Counted from the first letter of the stretch, positions 28,229 to 41,009 are shown. The stretch is 64,000 nucleotides of DNA from Eutreptiella sp. 'Long Island Sound 2002' (GCA_964036045.1 OZ038382.1:111064578-111128577); one strand, 5' to 3'. The notes: generated from the letters alone by a model not told the origin. Numbers and translations: made by a program.

Positions 28229-28375
28229 AGAGCACACAAAGATCAAATCGCAAAAAGTGCAAAACGGGCAATATCGAGCAAACGAAACATGCAAGACACA
28301 TTGTTGCATCATAGTGCACCCATGTAACATGTGAAATTCCGGGTTCCAACCATATTAACAACACCCAAAATTGGG

Positions 28376-28411
28376 GGGGTTCCGCACCACGCCCTAGAAC
28401 GCTGCATCCCA
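28376..28411 (-). repeat. Family B terminal inverted repeat, 5' end of element
   Basis: Inverse of 21262-21297 over 36 bases. Confidence 0.8.
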
Positions 28412-28414
28412 CAC

Positions 28415-28441
28415 CAACTTGCGACTTGGCGCGCCAACTTG
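28415..28441. repeat. Remainder of family C array beyond element B
   Basis: CAACTTGCGACTTGGCGCGCCAACTT, of the same type as 21209-21260. Shows that B split the C array. Confidence 0.6.
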
Positions 28442-29617
28442 TGAATTTGCGCGAGCCCAGGCCCGGGAAGCCAACTTTGGGACTTTTTTACCGTGTAGGA
28501 GTGTTTTCAGCACGAGAGGGGCATGAAACCCGGGTTTTTTCAAGGTAAGAAGTTTCCATTTATACCAAAAAGGAGGAAAAAATCCCTAGGTAGCCAGTGT
28601 AACAACATAATAGACACCCGCCATGATTTGGCTGCATTCCGAACCGAGTTGGCGAATGTCTCTTGGCTTCGTAGTTACAAAGAAACTATCGAGAATCAGC
28701 AATTGCTCGTTGTTGAGCGTGCCAAACGGGAAATCACCTATCACATGAGCAACAAAGCACCAGCTCACCAACCAAATTGAGCCATGCTTGGACGGTCACA
28801 AGCGTAGCATTGGGTAACATATGTGGCACACGCAAAGCACGGTGCGCGAAGCAACACGCATACAGACAAGAATCAGGGAAGACAGATGGCTGGGGCTTGT
28901 ACATGTCGCACTACTGTGGTGGCCCAACTCTCACTGAAGGTAGCGCCCATCAAGCTGGGGAACTCTTCAATTGGTGCACATGCACGCAAAATCACAACAT
29001 GTGGATAGAATAGGATTGGGTCATCGTCAAGGAATCTTCGTGCCGCCTCTGGCGGCCAAGGAGGTAGCGGCAACATCCTTTAAGCGCAATATGATTGATT
29101 GCCAAGCAAACGTTGGTACAACCGCCCATAACATGATTCCGTGTCAAGTAGGAATTGGAGCGGCCCAAAGTCTCTCGTCTCAACCATCCCCCCCGCTTTT
29201 GCAAAAACGCCCACACAAACAAACATTGCGATGTGTTCATGATCTTGCCCCAACCTCAACTCGACGAGCGCAACCCAAACAATAACCTATATGATGGGCC
29301 GCCAAGCGGTTATACACGTCAAGAAAAAATGAATGGAGACAATGGTGCCATCGACACGTCTCTTTGGCGAAAAATTCCGTGCAAAAAGCATGCAGCAAAG
29401 TTGCATCATTTTGGCATAACCCTTCAAGAGCCCATATCTCTCCCCTCAACCGCATGGCAAAGCTTGTGTGTGCCTCGATTGATATGCGACAAAACTTTTT
29501 CACGGACCCTTGTACTAAACATGTCATTCCAAATGCCACCTCCTTCCTCCAACTTTGTGATTCAGGGGCCGGTCCACTCTCAGGGTGTGAAACAGGTGTT
29601 GTGTGCTTCATCGCCGT
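28442..29617. other. No gene recognised
   Basis: Ordinary, AT-richer DNA. A plus-strand frame (28523-28780) contains FRTELANVSWLRSYKETIE but has no recognised domain. On the minus strand the frame of the RIIa exon stays open to 29237 but loses recognisable similarity after DHFTAMK. The 3' end of element C should be near the left edge. Confidence 0.4.
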
Positions 29618-29848
29618 AAAATGATCCTTCATGATGTCCTCCGGTTTGTGAATCAACAACGCTTGCATGAAATCGTGCAAGATTTGGTGAAACTCCGGGT
29701 GCTCCTTGATGTATTTCGTGTGCTCCGCTTCCAACTCTTTCTTCCTTTCATACATAGACAAATTTGAATTTTTTTCAAAGTCAAATGAGTCCTCCACACG
29801 CTCCATACATGCACTGAGGATCAAATTGAAAAGCAAGTGATCTACCAA
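29618..29848 (-). CDS. Exon with RIIa-like (dimerisation/docking) domain, ciliary-type protein
   Basis: The minus strand encodes a charged helix (MYERKKELEAEHTKYIKE) followed by EHPEFHQILHDFMQALLIH and KPEDIMKDHF. This is the hPel..hl.dFl..lL..kPediv pattern of RIIa/DPY-30-like docking domains, as in the C-terminus of CATIP-like ciliogenesis proteins. The open frame begins at 29848, where a CTCAG acceptor-like site fits an exon start (~29820). I could not find the neighbouring exons. This is the only host-like coding sequence seen in the window; assignment rests on one short domain. Confidence 0.5.
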
Positions 29849-32090
29849 AGGCGATTCTACCTTCTATTGATAGGCAATCAAGCACTGCTTTCTGCCCTAT
29901 CGTTTCTTTGCCGGGTCTTTGTCACGTGTCACATACCGTGGGTTACCTTCATAGGCTAATTAGCATGATCATTTGAGGATTTTGCGAGTGTATTGGATTT
30001 GATTGTTACTACATGGGAAACAAACTAGTACGCCGTTGTAACGTAATGTACGTGTCGGTATGCCAATGGGCCCTACTTCAATCAATAGCACAAGGTTGCA
30101 AGGATCAACACGCACGTACAAGCAAACTCCTTATCATTTGCCATCTAATGATTTCTTGCCTCGGGTGAAAGTTGCTAAAACCGGTTTTCTTGCCGGTACA
30201 AATGAATTGCTACTGACACGGCTTCAAGACAACTTGTTGGGGATATGTGATGCACGTCTGCCCATTGATAAACTGCAGCAATTGTTTCATATGGTATATG
30301 ATTTGGAGTTACAAGTAGAACAGGAAGGGGATAGCACAGGCTCCCTTTCCGCAATTGCCTGAAGAAATGTCGCCTCCTCACCCATGTGCCTTTGTATTTG
30401 ACCAAACGATGGTACACACAAGGAGAGCAATGGGCATGGCAGGGATGGGTGCCACAGTGAATTTTGCTCATAACGCAACGTAGGATACGAGTTGAGGCGA
30501 AAACCGATGTCACACTACTGTCTTTGTGTTTTGACAGGTTTCCATGTTCCAACGCTGTTGAGCCCTGCTCGCATGTGCCTTAAACCTAAGGCACTGTTAG
30601 CCCAAGACCCGGAACGGGGGGTGGTGAGATTCATGGATCCAGAGCTTTGCATGTCAATGTTAGTAGGACGGTCAAGGAATTGTTGAAGCCCGTCGGACCC
30701 AACCGATCCGATAACCCCACATATGTGGGGTTTGTGGGAAGCATGGCGTTGCGGCCACGCCTAACTAACCAAGTTTCACACCGCCCCGCCACACTCCCCA
30801 CAAGTTAGTTGATGTAGGTGTAGAAGTCATATACCAATGGTGTATGAAACCGACTTCTGAATCCGTCAACAATATGGTTTCAATCATGTGTAGGCGCAAA
30901 ACCGAAAGCCACTTTGCTACATTGCTTCATTCAGTGTTATGAGACTCTCTCTGAAGAAGTTTTGCTTGCCATCGACCACTTGATTGCGCGTTTCTGTATG
31001 ATGCAAAAGCAAAAGTGGGGTATAATAGACAGGAAAGGATGCCGAAATTGCTAGGGTGGTTTGGGAATGGCTATGTAGGACTCTCTCTCTCTCTCTCTCT
31101 CTACTATATTTAATTGTCTTGCGTATTGTTGTTCGTCGTCGTCCTGTTCGCAGTCGCCCGTGCGGTGATTCGCGCTGCCCGGCGGCTGCAACCTGCTGCC
31201 TGGCATCTGCCATGTAAGGCATTTTTAACCGCCATCAGGCCATGCAAAGCAATGAAGCAACATTCAAACATGAATCTTGACACCCACACGCCGTTGCACG
31301 AGTTGAGCGCAAAAAAATCTTTTTTCAACAAAAATATATTTAAAATATATTTGAAATATATTTTTTCAAACATTCAAAGTCTAGCAACGTAGTGCGGCAC
31401 GACGCAAAGCTTCGGCGCTGTTCGTGGTCTTCGTCCTTCGTTATTTCCACTCTCCGTTCACACCTACACACAACTTTCAAACCTTTCCAACCTTGTCTTA
31501 GACTCAACAAAACAATGCCAAGACAACGCGTGGCCACGGTGGAGTAGGTGGAGCTTTTGGCCTACGGACTGGCGCGAGCCATTGGCCGCGAAGAGGCGTT
31601 GGTATGGCCCCTTCTCCTTTGCGTTGACTTTCAGCTACCTTTGTTCAACTTTGAAGCCGCTTTGCGCTCGAGCCGTTCTGCGCACTGCGCGGACTATGTC
31701 GGTGAGCGGAATGAAGAACTACATATCATATCCAAGTTTCAGCACCAAAAACGCAAAGAAAGAAAATCTGTTTCCAACAGCACTACCCCACCGCCCCTTG
31801 GTTGGGAGGAAAAAAGTCCTTAATAGGGGACAAGGTCTAAATAAGGTCTATGGGTCTAGGGGACCCCAAAGACACTTCCTCCCCTATTCCCCCAACGGAG
31901 GTACTCACCCTGTGGGCTCATTTGGGTGGTGCAGGGTCAAGGGCAAAATCAGGGGTACCTCAATATTCAACCCACCTCTGCCAAACACCTATCTGAGAAA
32001 CAAAGGCACATAAGGCTTCAGGCATGCAAACAGGCAATCAAAATTAGAAGGCACAGCAATGGGACAATCAATGCAACATGTGAACACACA
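29849..32090. other. Unassigned, with a (CT)n microsatellite at 31080-31102
   Basis: Non-repetitive, moderately AT-rich sequence. A plus-strand 100-codon frame at 30060-30362 (ARLPIDKLQQLFHMVYDLEL) could be an exon but is not recognised. A (CT)10-11 tract lies at 31080-31102 and an AT-rich block with repeated AAATATATTT at 31330-31375. No tRNA or rRNA was seen. Confidence 0.35.
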
Positions 32091-35036
32091 TCATCCACCA
32101 GCATTAGCATCAGGTCCAGGACCAACAAAGCTTTGGATGAGGCATATGGCATTGTTTCTAACGTGCAAATGGGTCAGGCATTTCTCCACAGCTTGCTTCC
32201 TGTCCCTGCAATGTTTCCACCTGGCCCATCGGCGCAGCCAATCAAGGTGCTGTGCCTCCATTGGCTCTTCATCCGCCAAGCCTGAAAACAGATTCCTTTG
32301 CACAAAATACACACCTTGGCTGACAGCAAACAGTTCTTTTGGAGTGGGCCGATGGGAAGGGAAATGGGATGCAACAAATCCTGCAAAGCTGGCTGCACGG
32401 ACAACCAGCTGAGGCAGCAGGTGGGGCATGGCAGCAAAGTCGTAGCTACCTCCCAAAAGTTGCTGCACAGCACCCCACTTGGTCAATCTAAGGACCCACG
32501 CCTCACGCCTTTGACATGCACGAACCCACGCATCAGTGCGCTCACGACGATCAGTGCGAGAGAAGCCAAACAACAGAGGGGCAGTGATGGCCACTGCGAC
32601 CTCAGATTCGCATAGTCTTTTGCAGTGTTTACCAATGTATGCGTGCCCAAAGTAGCACGTCTTTCGTAAACCTAACACCAGCAACGCCTTCTCTAGGAGA
32701 CGCATTCTATCACCTCGAACCTTCTTCAGATTGTGCTTCGCAGTAATTAACAGTTTCTCGGCCTTGTGCAACTTCTGTTCGGTCACCGCCAGCTCTCCTT
32801 GTGCCGTCGACAGCTCTTCCTCGCTCTCACGCAGACGCAACTGTCGCGCAGCTTCGCGTGTGGCCATTCGACGCCGTCGACCGCGCGTCTGTTGTCGACG
32901 AGTGGGCAACCACCCCATACCCTCAGCCTCCCTGCGTGCCTGTCGTGCATTCCCTCTAGCATCTCCCTCCTGGTCAGAGGATTCGGACTCGGATGAGGAC
33001 ACAGCGTCAGCCACACGGTTACGCACGCGGACCACAGTGTCCATCACAGTGGCGACAACAGCTTGCTGTGTGGTATGGAGTTCCTTAAGGTGTAGCACAG
33101 TTTGGTCGCATTTGTCGACCTCTGCCTGACAGCTCTCTCTATGCCTTTTCACTGCCTCAGTGGCACCGCCCAGGCCTTGCAAGTCGAGATGTTGGCACTC
33201 TTCCTCTAGCTCTCGCACAATGTCTGTCACAACTCCTATATTGTTATGTACAGGGGCTGCGAGGGTGTAATTGGCACCCAGGAAGAGAAGGGGAGGTTTC
33301 GTAATACTGCGGTAGGCAACTCCATCAAGAGGGGCAGGGCCTAGGTGAGCTGAGTCATCCTGAACATACCTGGCCGCATCTGCCTGGACCTCAGACAAAG
33401 TTCGAAGAGGAGGCCTTATGACTTTCACCACAGTTCCAGGAGGTTTGGGAGGGACATTCTCTACAGGAGGGGAGGCAAGGTGTCTATACTTCTGCAACAC
33501 GCCGCCGGCACACACTTTACCAGCCACACGCATTTTGAGGGTGAGGTAGTCATAAATGCTGAAGAAGGTTGCACTCTGGCCTTGATGCCCTGCAAGAATG
33601 CTGTGCATCTTGTGGTCAGAACTCAGGAAGAAAACAAGCTCCTTCATGGCACCATCGAACGGAATCAGAGTTTCATGCATAGCCTGAATCTCTTTAAGCA
33701 AGTCTCCACAAGCCTCCTCTAAATTGTCATAGGACTCATTACCTTCAAAGATACAGATGCAGTCAAGGTTAGACACAGATCTCACCTTGTCATGGGGCAC
33801 GTTCAGCAATCTGAGGGCAACCTTTGTGGACCCTTGACCTGAGTCTGCATGAACTACAACAGCTATACGGCCACCCAGGTACTCATGATCTCTGAACCAA
33901 CCTGCAGACCGCAGAACTTCCAATCTCTGAAACAACCAGCTCTTAACACTAGGTGCTCTAACAACCATCACTGGTTCCATGCTCTTTTCCTGACCCACCT
34001 CCAACTCTTTGAACTCGACTTTCAGAGGATACCTCAACTTCTTCTCCTGTGCCGCAAGCCGGCGCCAGCCGGCCAGTTTGTGGCCTCCCCAGGAGGCAAA
34101 GATGCGTCGCAGGGTGCGCAGTTGCGAGTCGCACAGCAGCAGATCCGTCTTCAATTGCAGAGTCCCATACTGTGGCACCACCAGCTGCATGACCCCAGGA
34201 TCCTGCACAGATTTAGTAAGCTTCTCCATAACAGCAGTATGCATGGGGACTTGACCACGGCATGTCCATTCAGCGAAGGTGTTGACAGCTTCCTTTTTGT
34301 TCCTGACCTGGCGAACAGTGACACTGTCCTTGGAAGGGTTCGTCACTTGCATTAAGGTCGTAGGCCGGCCACCAGTCTGGACCTTGATGCACTTCAGGCC
34401 GTGGTGATCATACATGGCCCTTTCGACGAGGACTCTTAGGGCACTCTGTTCAGTCGCACTCAACTCCTTGGTCTCCTCATTGCCTTTTCGACGCGTCGCA
34501 CGCTTGCTGACCAGGAAGTAATCTCGTCGCAGGGCCCTGACAGTGTTCGCAGCAGAGAGGTACCTGGATTTCCAATCCACAGAGGACTTCAACCATGTTG
34601 TCTGCTTGGAGTCGGCATATGTGAACAGCATTTCACTCGAAGCAGTTTCTTTCGCCCATGTTTCAACCTGTCGCAAGAAAGCTTCAGGAGTGGCAGCGAG
34701 ACCCACAAACATATCATAATCCGGCAGCAGTGGCTGCGAACAGATGGGTTCGTCCTCAGAAGGCTGTGAGCAAGGTGGATCCATGCACTCTGATTTGCGA
34801 CGCTTTCTCTCTGGAGTTTGTGTGTCCCAGTTTTCCTGGCTGAATGGGTCTGCGATGGTCTCATCGCGCCGGCGGCCACAGTGCGAACAGAGCCCTTTCC
34901 TTTTCTTAAGGTGCCTCATCTGTGATAGCTTCTGAGCATAGTAGACCTGTTCATTGTCATCCAAAGGCCTTCCCCAGCAGTGTGAAGGGTGCCGACCGCA
35001 CTGAACGCAAACCCATTCCGTTTGTTCCCATGCCAT
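32091..35036 (-). CDS. 981-aa putative RNase H-fold (DDE) transposase, divergent
   Basis: Intact frame, ATG to TGA. N-terminus has paired Cys motifs (C10xxC13...C20; C50xxC53), possibly zinc-binding. D398 lies in AVVVHADSGQGSTK and D474 in FFLSSDHKMHSILAG, 76 residues apart as in family A. A long charged coiled coil follows (~640-800). Near the C-terminus, FSGLADEEPMEAQHLDW (~917-933) resembles the E motif. Unlike A, B and C it lacks CxxC after D2 and the HxxxxH before E. It may be a related but distinct transposase, or a domesticated gene. I found no terminal repeats beside it. Confidence 0.5.
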   Translation of the reverse strand: MAWEQTEWVCVQCGRHPSHCWGRPLDDNEQVYYAQKLSQMRHLKKRKGLCSHCGRRRDETIADPFSQENWDTQTPERKRRKSECMDPPCSQPSEDEPICSQPLLPDYDMFVGLAATPEAFLRQVETWAKETASSEMLFTYADSKQTTWLKSSVDWKSRYLSAANTVRALRRDYFLVSKRATRRKGNEETKELSATEQSALRVLVERAMYDHHGLKCIKVQTGGRPTTLMQVTNPSKDSVTVRQVRNKKEAVNTFAEWTCRGQVPMHTAVMEKLTKSVQDPGVMQLVVPQYGTLQLKTDLLLCDSQLRTLRRIFASWGGHKLAGWRRLAAQEKKLRYPLKVEFKELEVGQEKSMEPVMVVRAPSVKSWLFQRLEVLRSAGWFRDHEYLGGRIAVVVHADSGQGSTKVALRLLNVPHDKVRSVSNLDCICIFEGNESYDNLEEACGDLLKEIQAMHETLIPFDGAMKELVFFLSSDHKMHSILAGHQGQSATFFSIYDYLTLKMRVAGKVCAGGVLQKYRHLASPPVENVPPKPPGTVVKVIRPPLRTLSEVQADAARYVQDDSAHLGPAPLDGVAYRSITKPPLLFLGANYTLAAPVHNNIGVVTDIVRELEEECQHLDLQGLGGATEAVKRHRESCQAEVDKCDQTVLHLKELHTTQQAVVATVMDTVVRVRNRVADAVSSSESESSDQEGDARGNARQARREAEGMGWLPTRRQQTRGRRRRMATREAARQLRLRESEEELSTAQGELAVTEQKLHKAEKLLITAKHNLKKVRGDRMRLLEKALLVLGLRKTCYFGHAYIGKHCKRLCESEVAVAITAPLLFGFSRTDRRERTDAWVRACQRREAWVLRLTKWGAVQQLLGGSYDFAAMPHLLPQLVVRAASFAGFVASHFPSHRPTPKELFAVSQGVYFVQRNLFSGLADEEPMEAQHLDWLRRWARWKHCRDRKQAVEKCLTHLHVRNNAICLIQSFVGPGPDANAGG

Positions 35037-35806
35037 ACCAGCGACGCACCACTGCTCCTAGCGACGAGTGTTCCTGTCCCAGATGCCGAGTTCGATGAAA
35101 TCCACGCACAGCGCTTCAACCATGCAATGGGGCAGGCTCACATAGCAGCACACTGTGTATGGCTGCTTGAATGCATGACAGACACAACTAAACCAAGGAA
35201 AATAGACATGCACGAAAAATCTGCTTTGCCATGTGAGATTTGGTCGATGCGAATGCTATAAATCGTAATCTGTTGAAAACACATCAAATCCTGGTTAGGG
35301 GAGCTTCGGTTCACGAATGGGCATTGATCTGTGCTTTTTCTATATTCGCCCGTTCTTTTTACATTTCCCTACCTTTATTTCCGCCTGGTGCGCTAGTGAC
35401 AGGCCTTTTGGCGCTGCGTGCAGGTGACAGCCGGCGGTCACACGCACTCGGCGCTGAGGCGACAGGCGCCTGTGTGCGCGTGACAGTCATCTGTGGGCCA
35501 GCAGACAGAATTTATTTGCCGCTTTTTCGCGGTGTGCGCGTGCCAGGCGCTGTCCGAGCGCGGGGCAGTGATGGCTGTGTGCTGACAGGTGCTGCAGCGC
35601 CCTTTTTATTGATTTTCGTCGAAACAGGCAATTTTTGATGCTTTACGCTATCAGGTTGATCGTTGTCGTTCCGCTCCTGTGCTTTTTGTTCGTTACAAGG
35701 GTTCGTGTGCCTCTTTTACGACTATGCATCGCATGTTCATTGTGTCACTTTCATGTCCGTTCGTGTGTTCTCCTTGCAGCTGGGCAACGCAATGACGGTC
35801 GCCGCC

Positions 35807-35810
<4 letters not shown>
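35037..35810. other. No gene recognised
   Basis: Intergenic DNA between the 981-aa ORF and the first (TA)n tract. No repeat or RNA gene recognised. Confidence 0.4.
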
Positions 35811-35867
<57 letters not shown>

Positions 35868-35880
35868 GTATATATATATT
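35811..35880. repeat. (TA)n microsatellite
   Basis: Near-perfect TA repeats with a few CA/GT interruptions. Unit 1 of the (TA)n-associated element begins at its right edge. Confidence 0.95.
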
Positions 35881-37050
35881 ACTACACCCCTCTCTCCTTC
35901 AATTTAGCTAACAACAACAACAACAACAACAACACATCACCATTTGTTTTGGCCACTGCACCTTCCCATCGCCTGGAGCTTGACTCTACTTTAGCCATCC
36001 TAGAGCCTACGTGGTGGCCTTGCCAAATCCAAGTTTTGAGCCAAAAACTCACCGGTGGCGGCCCGGGGCGGGGGCGCCAAGTCGGTAGGTGCCCTCCCAA
36101 ATCTGCGCAGTTTTGGGCCAAAAATAGCCATTTTTCGCCCAAGCGTTCAAAACAGCCAAACGAAGGCAAACAGCCGCTACACTCCACGTGCGACCCGACT
36201 TTCCCGTGACCAAGGGACCTTCGGCGCCCTCTAACTCTACGATATGTCCGAGAAATGGCCCAAAAAGGCGCCAAAAAGCCCCAAAAACTGCGCAATGTGC
36301 ACCAGCACCCCGAAACCAAGAATGGGCCGTATCTTGGGCTACGTGGCGCAAAAACGAATTCCGAGGGCACCTAGTCCACCCGCAACCCCCCACTTTTTAT
36401 GGTTTCCAAGTCTCGAAATCGCCCAACGAGACACGTAGACCCCCGTACCAGCGGTCGCTTGGTGCAGCCGGACGGCCGGCCAGCCCACGCACAGTGGGGG
36501 CCAACGGTGGGTCCACGAGGGTCCCCGGGGCGAAAAAAATGATTTATTCCAAAGTTGTTCCTAGACCGCTTGGGATGCTCAAACAAGTGTTTTTAGGACG
36601 TTTTGAGCCCGTGGTGGCGCGTTTTGGGCCATGGAAAATCCCAAAATGCCTTGAAAACGGGCCGTTTGGGGACCAACAATGGGTCAAAAATGGGTCAAAA
36701 ACACATTTTTCCAAAAATGATCCTGGACCATTTATGATGCTCAAACAAGTGGTTTTAGCCCATTTTGAGCCCGTGGTGACGTGTTTTGGCTCATGGAAAA
36801 TCCCAAAATGCCTTGAAAATGGGCCATTTTGGAACCAAAAAGGGGTCAAAAATGGGTCAAAAACGCATTTTTCCAAAAGTGATCCCGGACCATTTGGGAT
36901 GCTCAAACAAGTGTTTTTAGCCCGTTTTGAGCCCGTTTTGACCCAGTTTAGCCCCTTCCACCACATGTATGCACCACTTTGTGCCATTCGAACGTACCTT
37001 ACAGCCGTGTGGTGGAGCCACCTAGAGTTGGGAGAGGGGTGTAGATTGGA

Positions 37051-37053
<3 letters not shown>
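35881..37053 (+). mobile_element. (TA)n-associated element, unit 1
   Basis: Starts ACTACACCCCTCTC and ends GAGAGGGGTGTAGATTGGAGG, i.e. short inverted ends, with TA repeats on both sides. It contains AACAAC repeats near the left end and a ~163-bp tandem module (GATGCTCAAACAAGTG at ~36574, 36737, 36899) in the right half. No coding capacity, so probably non-autonomous. Four further copies follow. Confidence 0.7.

Positions 37054-37114
<61 letters not shown>
37054..37114. repeat. (TA)n microsatellite
   Basis: TA repeats between units 1 and 2. The two units face each other across it, forming a large inverted repeat. Confidence 0.95.
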
Positions 37115-38680
<1,566 letters not shown>

Positions 38681-40987
38681 ACTACACCCCTCTCCCCTTA
38701 AATCTAGCTAACAAGCAACAAGCAAGCAACAACAAGCAAGCAACAACAAGCAAGCAACAACAAGCAAGCACTTCTCCTCACCGTTTTGGGCATTGCTCCA
38801 CCTCATCGCTTCGGGCTCTACTCTACTCTAGCCATCTTGGAGCCTAGCTGGTGCTTTTGCCAAATCCAAGTTTTGAGCCAGAAACTCAGCGGTGGCGGCC
38901 CGGGGCGGGGGTGCCAAGTCGGGAGGTGCCCTCCCAAATCTGCGCAGTTTTGGGCCAAAAACAGCCATTTTTCGCCCAAAACAGCCCCAAAACCCGGGCG
39001 ACACGCCCAAACGAAGGGATACGGTGAGTACACCGCACGTGCGGCTTCACTTCACCGTGTCAAAGAGCTCTCTCGTGGCCTTTAATTCCACGATATGTCG
39101 GAGAAACGGCCCAAAAAGGCGCCAAAAAGCCCCAAAAACCTGCGCAATGCGCACCAACACCCCGAAACCAAGCACGGGGCGTATCTTGGGCTACGTGGCT
39201 CCAATCCGAATTCCGAGGGCACCTAGTCCACCCGCAACCCCCCACTTTTTGTGGTTTCCAACCCTCAAAATCGCCCGACGAGCCACTCACACCCCCGTAC
39301 CAGTGGTCACTTGGTGGAGCCGGAGGGCAGCCCGGCCCGCGCACGTTGGGGGCCAACAGTGGGTCCACCAGGGTCCCCGGGGCGAAAAAAATCATTTTTT
39401 CCAAAGTTGTTCCTAGACCACTTAGGATGTTCGGAGAAGTGTTTTTAGGCCGTTTTGAGCCCGTGGTGGTGCGTTATGGGCCACGGAAAATCCCAAAATG
39501 CCTTGAAAATGGGCCGTTTTGGGACCAAAAATGGGTCAAAAATGGGTGAAAAACGCGTTTTTCCAAAAGTGATCCTGGACCATTCGGGATGCTCAAACAA
39601 GTGGTTTGGACCCGTTTTGAGCCCGTGGTGCCGCGTTTTGGCCCACGGAAAATCCCAAAATGCCTTAAAAAGGGGCTGGTTCACCACCAAAAATGGGTCA
39701 AAGCTGGGTGAAAAACGCAATTTTTTGAAAGTGATCACGGGCCATTTGGGAGGCTCAGAAAAGTGTTTTTAGCCTGTTTTGAGCCCAAGATCGGGCGTTG
39801 TGGCCCATGGAGCATCTCAAAATGCCTTGAAAATGGGCCACTATGGGACAAAAACAAGTGAAATTTTGTGTCCCTTTTGGTACCGAGTGATGAGTCATCC
39901 TTGCTGTGTTTTGCCGTTTGTGTGCTTCGTTCATTGTGCCCTTTGCTCTTAGTGAGTGGACTTGGAGTACAGGTGTACTCTTAACGGAGTTACCTTCACA
40001 TTCACGCCATGTCTAAGGTTGGAAGCAGGACTTGCAAAAATAGTGTGGAGTGTTTGGTACAAGAGGGACGAGTAGTTCCTTGTCTTTTTTTGCCGTTTTT
40101 GTGCGTTATTCTTCCGTGCCCTTTGCTCTTAGTGAGTGGACTTGGAGTACAGGTGTACTCTTAACGGAGTTACCTTCACATTCACGCCATGTATATATAT
40201 CTGTTTGAACGTCTGTGCAAATCAGAAGTGGGGGACCCAAAATGAATTGGCCAAACCCTTTTACATCCGAGAACTTGCAACCACTTTGTGTTCCATTCAA
40301 CTGGATTTCAAACACATTGGTCTTGTTGACCATAGTGTGATTGACCTCGTCAACACCTTGGTTAACAAATGGAATCCGCAAGTGTTGCAACAAAGCAACA
40401 CATCCGCACTGCTTTCGCTAAATCTTCTCTACAATTATAATATTGATATGGCGGGGGTTTGTGCATTGCAAGTGCTGGTAGACCACTTTGCCGTTGACGT
40501 GCATACAACAATTTCATGTCATGCATTCGATTCACCCCATTTGTACAGCGACGACGACTAGGTCCTTCGTCGGCAATTCTATGCAATTTAAAGCCAGTTC
40601 CCTTCAATTCCAAACATTTCTAGTAGCGAAGAGTTCCAAGCAGTTCAGGTTGCCATCCGTGGGAGCTCCCAATGTACAGGTGTACTGCTAACGGAATTAC
40701 CATCACCTTCATGCCATGTCTACACCTTGGGAGCAAGGGTTACAACTGTTTCTGTACAGTGATTACCACGAGACTCGCAAGTAATTCCTTCACGTGTTTT
40801 GCCAACTGTGCTTCGTTCCTCCAACACTGCCACGCGGTTACGGTAGATTGCGGTTTGATGGACATACATACGGACCCGCTCTTTCTGAGCGGATATAAAT
40901 TCCCATTAGCCTTCCCCTCCACCTTGTGCACAACTCCCACATAAAGAACCCGCGTGTCTTTTAGGAGAGGGGTGTAGATTAGAGGAT
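38681..40987 (+). mobile_element. (TA)n-associated element, unit 3 (composite)
   Basis: The left ~1.15 kb (to ~39850) matches units 1, 4 and 5. The right part (39870-40960) is different, and the unit still ends AGGAGAGGGGTGTAGATTAGAGG in TA repeats. It holds a 180-bp tandem pair (39913-40193, with identical GGAGTACAGGTGTACTCTTA cores) and a third diverged core at 40671-40722. Probably a unit with foreign DNA, or a longer relative of it. Confidence 0.55.
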
Positions 40988-41009
40988 ATATATATATATA
41001 TATATATAT

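Larger units (their letters stand above)
21262..28411 (-). mobile_element. Family B transposon, apparently full length (~7.15 kb)
   Basis: Bounded by 36-bp inverted repeats (21262-21297 and 28376-28411; outer ends TGGGATGCAGCG). All genes are on the minus strand, in order: oxygenase-like ORF, Cys-rich region, array intron, coiled-coil protein, second oxygenase-like ORF, transposase. Four GCGATAAC arrays lie at 28081-28228, 25650-25855, 23372-23545 and 21500-21578. Family C array DNA lies on both outer sides, so B inserted into a C array. No clear target duplication was seen. Confidence 0.75.

Noticed and set aside
6121-28441. KDZ (Kyakuja-Dileera-Zisupton) assignment for A, B and C
   Set aside because: The oxygenase link suggested it, but the HxxxxH-x19-E and CxxC geometry fits RAG1/Transib better by eye.
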